Source of the DNA: Cupriavidus nantongensis
GTDB taxonomy: Bacteria > Pseudomonadota > Gammaproteobacteria > Burkholderiales > Burkholderiaceae
NCBI RefSeq assembly: GCF_001598055.1
Contig: NZ_CP014845.1
Coordinates: 1,612,001-1,676,000 of the forward strand
Direction: 5' to 3'
Length of the DNA stretch: 64,000 nt
The position numbers and the translations under genes are program-made. Shown piece after piece: positions 61,586 through 64,000 of this stretch. The stretch's first letter is position 1. Every line of letters begins with the position of its first letter. The notes below the pieces were generated by a model that worked only from the letters and a program-made list of their open reading frames with translations, had not been told where the DNA came from and ran no database searches.

Positions 61586-62230
61586 TCATGCCGTAGTGCG
61601 ATGCCGGATCAGTCCCTTGTTATTCATGTGCAATCGTGCGAATTGCGCGTAGGTGCCGTTTAGGTCCACTGCGATATTGCCTTGCGAGCGGCTGGTGCCC
61701 GAGCCGATCTCGGCAAGCTCGTACTCGAAGCCGTGCGGTAGCTCGATCCGGGCACGATGTTCGGCGCCCGTCACCGGGTTGCGGATCGGTTCGCCGACGG
61801 TGTCGAACACGCCTTCGACATGGATCCGGCCGCGGCGGGCATCGACATCGACGTCGAAATCGATCTTCGTGAAGATCGGATCGAAGGCTTGCTCGAGCGT
61901 CGACGCGAATACCGCGAACATGGTCGCGAACGGCTCGGTGTCCTGCCCTGTCATGATCTTCAGCACGGCTTCGCGCTGGTCCGGGGTAGCCCGTTCATCG
62001 ACGATCGGCTGGCACTTGCCCCTCCCTTCGTGGATCGGGCCGGGCCACTGGAACACCACCGCGATGTTGAGGCCGTCGAGCCGCACGTCGCCGTAGTAGC
62101 CATCGTGGATCGAGATCGCGCCCATGGCTTCGCAGAAGCCCCTGGTTGGCAGTGCGTTGAATTGGCAGGGGCAACCGTAGGAGCAATTGCAGTTGATCAG
62201 CTCGGTGCCTTGGATTTCCCAGGGGGTCAT
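61586..62230 (-). CDS. DUF1326 family protein
   Basis: 214 residues, soluble, no signal peptide. The N-terminal ELINCNCSYGCPCQFNALPT holds four cysteines in a CxCxxxCxC pattern that is the hallmark of DUF1326 and probably binds metal. GKCQPIVDERATPDQREAVL and FDVDVDARRGRIHVEGVFD follow. AAGGAGG precedes the ATG at 62230. First gene of a pair with DUF2182. Confidence 0.9.
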   Translation of the reverse strand: MTPWEIQGTELINCNCSYGCPCQFNALPTRGFCEAMGAISIHDGYYGDVRLDGLNIAVVFQWPGPIHEGRGKCQPIVDERATPDQREAVLKIMTGQDTEPFATMFAVFASTLEQAFDPIFTKIDFDVDVDARRGRIHVEGVFDTVGEPIRNPVTGAEHRARIELPHGFEYELAEIGSGTSRSQGNIAVDLNGTYAQFARLHMNNKGLIRHRTTA

Positions 62231-62404
62231 GGCAGTCCTCCTTGCGCTTGACGTCTAGAGCGCCTGCTTATCGTCCCCGCACGATGGGCAGTCTGGCTTG
62301 AATCTAGTGTGCAGCAGGGCGAAGTCAAGGCGCGATCTGCGCCAGCATGTGCGCTCGGCTTTCCATAGCGTGGTGATGTACCATCCCCGCAAACGGAGGT
62401 CGCC

Positions 62405-62695
62405 ATGCCTGCACCGATGCGGAAGTGCCTGTGGTGGTACAAATTGTGCTGGATCCTGGTATTGCTGTGCGTTTGCGCCTGGCTGGCCGGTGCGCCCGGG
62501 CTGCTGGTGGTCGGGCTCTATATCGCCGCTTCGGCGGCAGGCGGCGCTTCGGCGGAGTACCTGGAACAGATCCGGCCAACCATCGTCGCCGATTTCGTCT
62601 GGTTCGTTGCCGTGGCAGCGCTGATGCTGTTCCCGCTTGCGCTGGCGATCCACAGCGTGCGCATCTATCGCCTGAGCCGGACGGACTGGACGTAG
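62405..62695 (+). CDS. Small membrane protein (96 aa)
   Basis: Two or three hydrophobic helices (KLCWILVLLCVCAWLAGAPG, LVVGLYIAASAAGGAS, DFVWFVAVAALMLFPLALAI). GGAGGT precedes the ATG at 62405. It is divergent from the DUF1326-DUF2182 pair, 174 nt away, and convergent with the Bug receptor gene. Family not recognised; the amphipathic end SVRIYRLSRTDWT lies in the cytoplasm. Confidence 0.72.
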   Translation: MPAPMRKCLWWYKLCWILVLLCVCAWLAGAPGLLVVGLYIAASAAGGASAEYLEQIRPTIVADFVWFVAVAALMLFPLALAIHSVRIYRLSRTDWT

Positions 62696-62698
62696 ACA

Positions 62699-63667
62699 CT
62701 ATTCTGGCTGGATTCCGGATTGCTTCACTAGACTCCCCCAGCGCTCTACCTCCGCGCGCAGCCGGTCACCGAGTTGGGCGGGCGTCGACGCCTTCAGGTC
62801 GATGCCCTGGCTGTCCAGCCGCGCCTTGGTCTGCGGGCTCGCCAGCGCCGCGCGGACTTCGTCGGCAAGCCGGTTCACCACCGCCGTCGGTGTCCGCGCC
62901 GGCGCGACCAGGGCCCACCACTGGCTGACCTGCATGCCGGGCAACCTGGCCTCGGCGGCAGTCGGCACGCCGGGCAGCGCGGCCGCGCGCGCCGGGCCGG
63001 TCACCATCAGCGCCGAGATCTTGTTGCCGCCAAGCAGGCTGCTGCCGCTTGCCAGCGTGGCGAAATGCCCCTTGACCAGTTGTGCGGAGACATCGGTCAG
63101 CGCCGGCGCCGAGCCCCGGTACGGCACCGGGTCGACCGGGATGCCGGCCTGGCTTTCCAGCATCTTGGCGGCCAGGTGGCTGATCGAGCCGTTGCCGCTG
63201 GTGGCAAGCTGCAGCGGCGTTCCCGCCTTGCGCGAATCCGCCAGGAAGCGCTGGATCTCTCCGGCGCGGTACTGCGTGCTGTCCGCGAACAGCACCAGCG
63301 GCGCCTCGCCCAGCAGCGAGACCGGCGTGAAGTCGCGCAACACGTCGTAGGGCATCTGGCGGAATACCGACGGCGCAACGGTGTGCGCCAGTTCGATCAC
63401 GCCCAGCGTGTAGCCGTCCGGCGCGGACTTGGCCAGCGTGTCGGCGCCGATGCGGCCGGAGGCGCCGGCGCGGTTGTCGACTACCACCGGCTGGCCCATC
63501 GATTCGCTCATGCGCTGCGCCACCGCACGCGCCAGCGCATCGGTACTGCCGCCGGCGGCCCAGGGCACGATCAGGCGGATCGACTTTTCCGGATAGGCCG
63601 CCAGCGCCGCCGGCATATGCGCCGCGAGGCAGCAGGTGATGGCAGTCAGCAGGTAACGCAGCTTCAT
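62699..63667 (-). CDS. Bug/TctC-family periplasmic solute receptor
   Basis: 322 residues, signal peptide ending ALAA at about residue 24, then YPEKSIRLIVPWAAGGSTDA, VVDNRAGASGRIGADTLAK and PDGYTLGVIELAHTV, all standard for Bug receptors. GGGGAG lies 6 nt before the ATG at 63667. It follows a PLP-enzyme gene by 25 nt and no tctAB adjoins. It probably captures a small acid that is a substrate or product of the neighbouring enzyme. Confidence 0.93.
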   Translation of the reverse strand: MKLRYLLTAITCCLAAHMPAALAAYPEKSIRLIVPWAAGGSTDALARAVAQRMSESMGQPVVVDNRAGASGRIGADTLAKSAPDGYTLGVIELAHTVAPSVFRQMPYDVLRDFTPVSLLGEAPLVLFADSTQYRAGEIQRFLADSRKAGTPLQLATSGNGSISHLAAKMLESQAGIPVDPVPYRGSAPALTDVSAQLVKGHFATLASGSSLLGGNKISALMVTGPARAAALPGVPTAAEARLPGMQVSQWWALVAPARTPTAVVNRLADEVRAALASPQTKARLDSQGIDLKASTPAQLGDRLRAEVERWGSLVKQSGIQPE

Positions 63668-63692
63668 GAGTGTCTCCCCAAGGTGTTTGAAT

Positions 63693-64000
63693 TTATGCCT
63701 GGCCCGGATCGCGGTCGCCGCGCGCGGTCAGCATCAGCATCACGGCTTCGGTCCGGTCGATGCGCCCGTCGGCGCGTAGCGCCTGTGCCGCGGCAAGGCC
63801 CGCGCCGGCGCACAGTTCGACCCAGAATCCCGCGGCTGAAAGATGGCGGGTGCCGTTGCGTGCCGCCGCGTCGTCGACCACCACCGCACCGCCGCCCGAG
63901 CGCCTGACGGCAAGGACCTGCTGGGCGGTCACGGTGGAGCCGGCGGTGGAGAACTGAAGCGTCGTGCCGGCGAAGTCGGCCTGCTGCGACGCGCCCGCCA
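63693..64000 (-). CDS. PLP-dependent enzyme, threonine synthase/dehydratase-like, C-terminal part only
   Basis: The frame is open from the right edge to the TAA at 63693; 101 codons are seen. FWVELCAGAGLAAAQALRAD and TEAVMLMLTARGDRD resemble the C-terminal glycine-rich phosphate-cofactor region of fold-type II PLP enzymes (threonine synthase, serine/threonine dehydratase, where S/C-A-A-G-x-A-A precedes the end). The catalytic lysine lies outside the window, so the exact family is uncertain. It is the first gene seen of an operon with the Bug receptor. Confidence 0.6.
   Translation of the reverse strand, partial: AGASQQADFAGTTLQFSTAGSTVTAQQVLAVRRSGGGAVVVDDAAARNGTRHLSAAGFWVELCAGAGLAAAQALRADGRIDRTEAVMLMLTARGDRDPGQA

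Overview
The window is GC-rich chromosomal DNA of a betaproteobacterium, most likely Cupriavidus or a close Burkholderiaceae relative. The grounds are strong GC bias at third codon positions, several Bug/TctC-type periplasmic solute receptors, a PHB-depolymerase-type esterase, an acyl-CoA carboxylase with a CaiB CoA-transferase, and dispersed GC-rich REP-like repeats. The genus is inferred from gene content only. No rRNA, tRNA, CRISPR array, complete insertion sequence, prophage or plasmid backbone was found. It reads as accessory metabolic territory, such as a secondary chromosome, with many short operons each next to its own regulator.

Layout. 1-9.1 kb: an acyl-CoA carboxylation operon on the minus strand (separate carboxyltransferase, fused biotin carboxylase-BCCP-carboxyltransferase, tandem-domain CaiB transferase cut by the window edge), preceded by a near-consensus sigma-54 promoter and a divergent sigma-54 activator. 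9.2-10.6 kb: a strongly folded leader in front of a 76-residue protein, a REP cluster, and a scar where the 3' ends of two different genes are joined back to back. 10.6-15.1 kb: a gamma-glutamyltransferase / Bug receptor / GAF operon with a divergent LysR gene and two dyad operators. 15.1-18.5 kb: amylo-alpha-1,6-glucosidase plus a GT4 glycosyltransferase. 18.8-23.9 kb: a livHMGF-K type ABC importer with a possible leader peptide and a REP element between livF and livK. 23.9-29.6 kb: a FecR/tryptophan-rich protein with a glutamine-rich repeat tail, a GGDEF-EAL protein and a DUF4397 lipoprotein.

29.6-36.6 kb: a PadR-like regulator, tctBA without a tctC, a MATE exporter, a stand-alone MHYT sensor and an aldehyde dehydrogenase. 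36.7-43.0 kb: a caa3-type cytochrome c oxidase operon (II with a cytochrome c domain, I, two III-like subunits, IV) and three small membrane proteins. 43.0-44.7 kb: a winged-helix Fic protein with a degenerate active site behind an array of five identical 9-bp sites, then a rubredoxin. 44.8-52.5 kb: a giant DUF748/AsmA-like protein, an MHS-type transporter, an AAC(3)-like acetyltransferase and a PHB-depolymerase-type esterase.

52.6-58.6 kb: a DUF3300-DUF2950 envelope pair, an orphan IS3-type OrfA, a comparatively AT-rich island, a LysR regulator and an orphan RcsB/NarL response regulator. 58.6-64 kb: a DHA2 exporter with MarR, a DUF1326-DUF2182 pair, a small membrane protein, a second orphan Bug receptor, and the end of a PLP-dependent enzyme cut by the right edge.

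The best candidates for something undescribed are the multi-hairpin leader at 9239-9404, the Fic pseudo-enzyme with its five-site operator array at 43028-43109, and the large palindromes in front of tctBA at 32218-32314.
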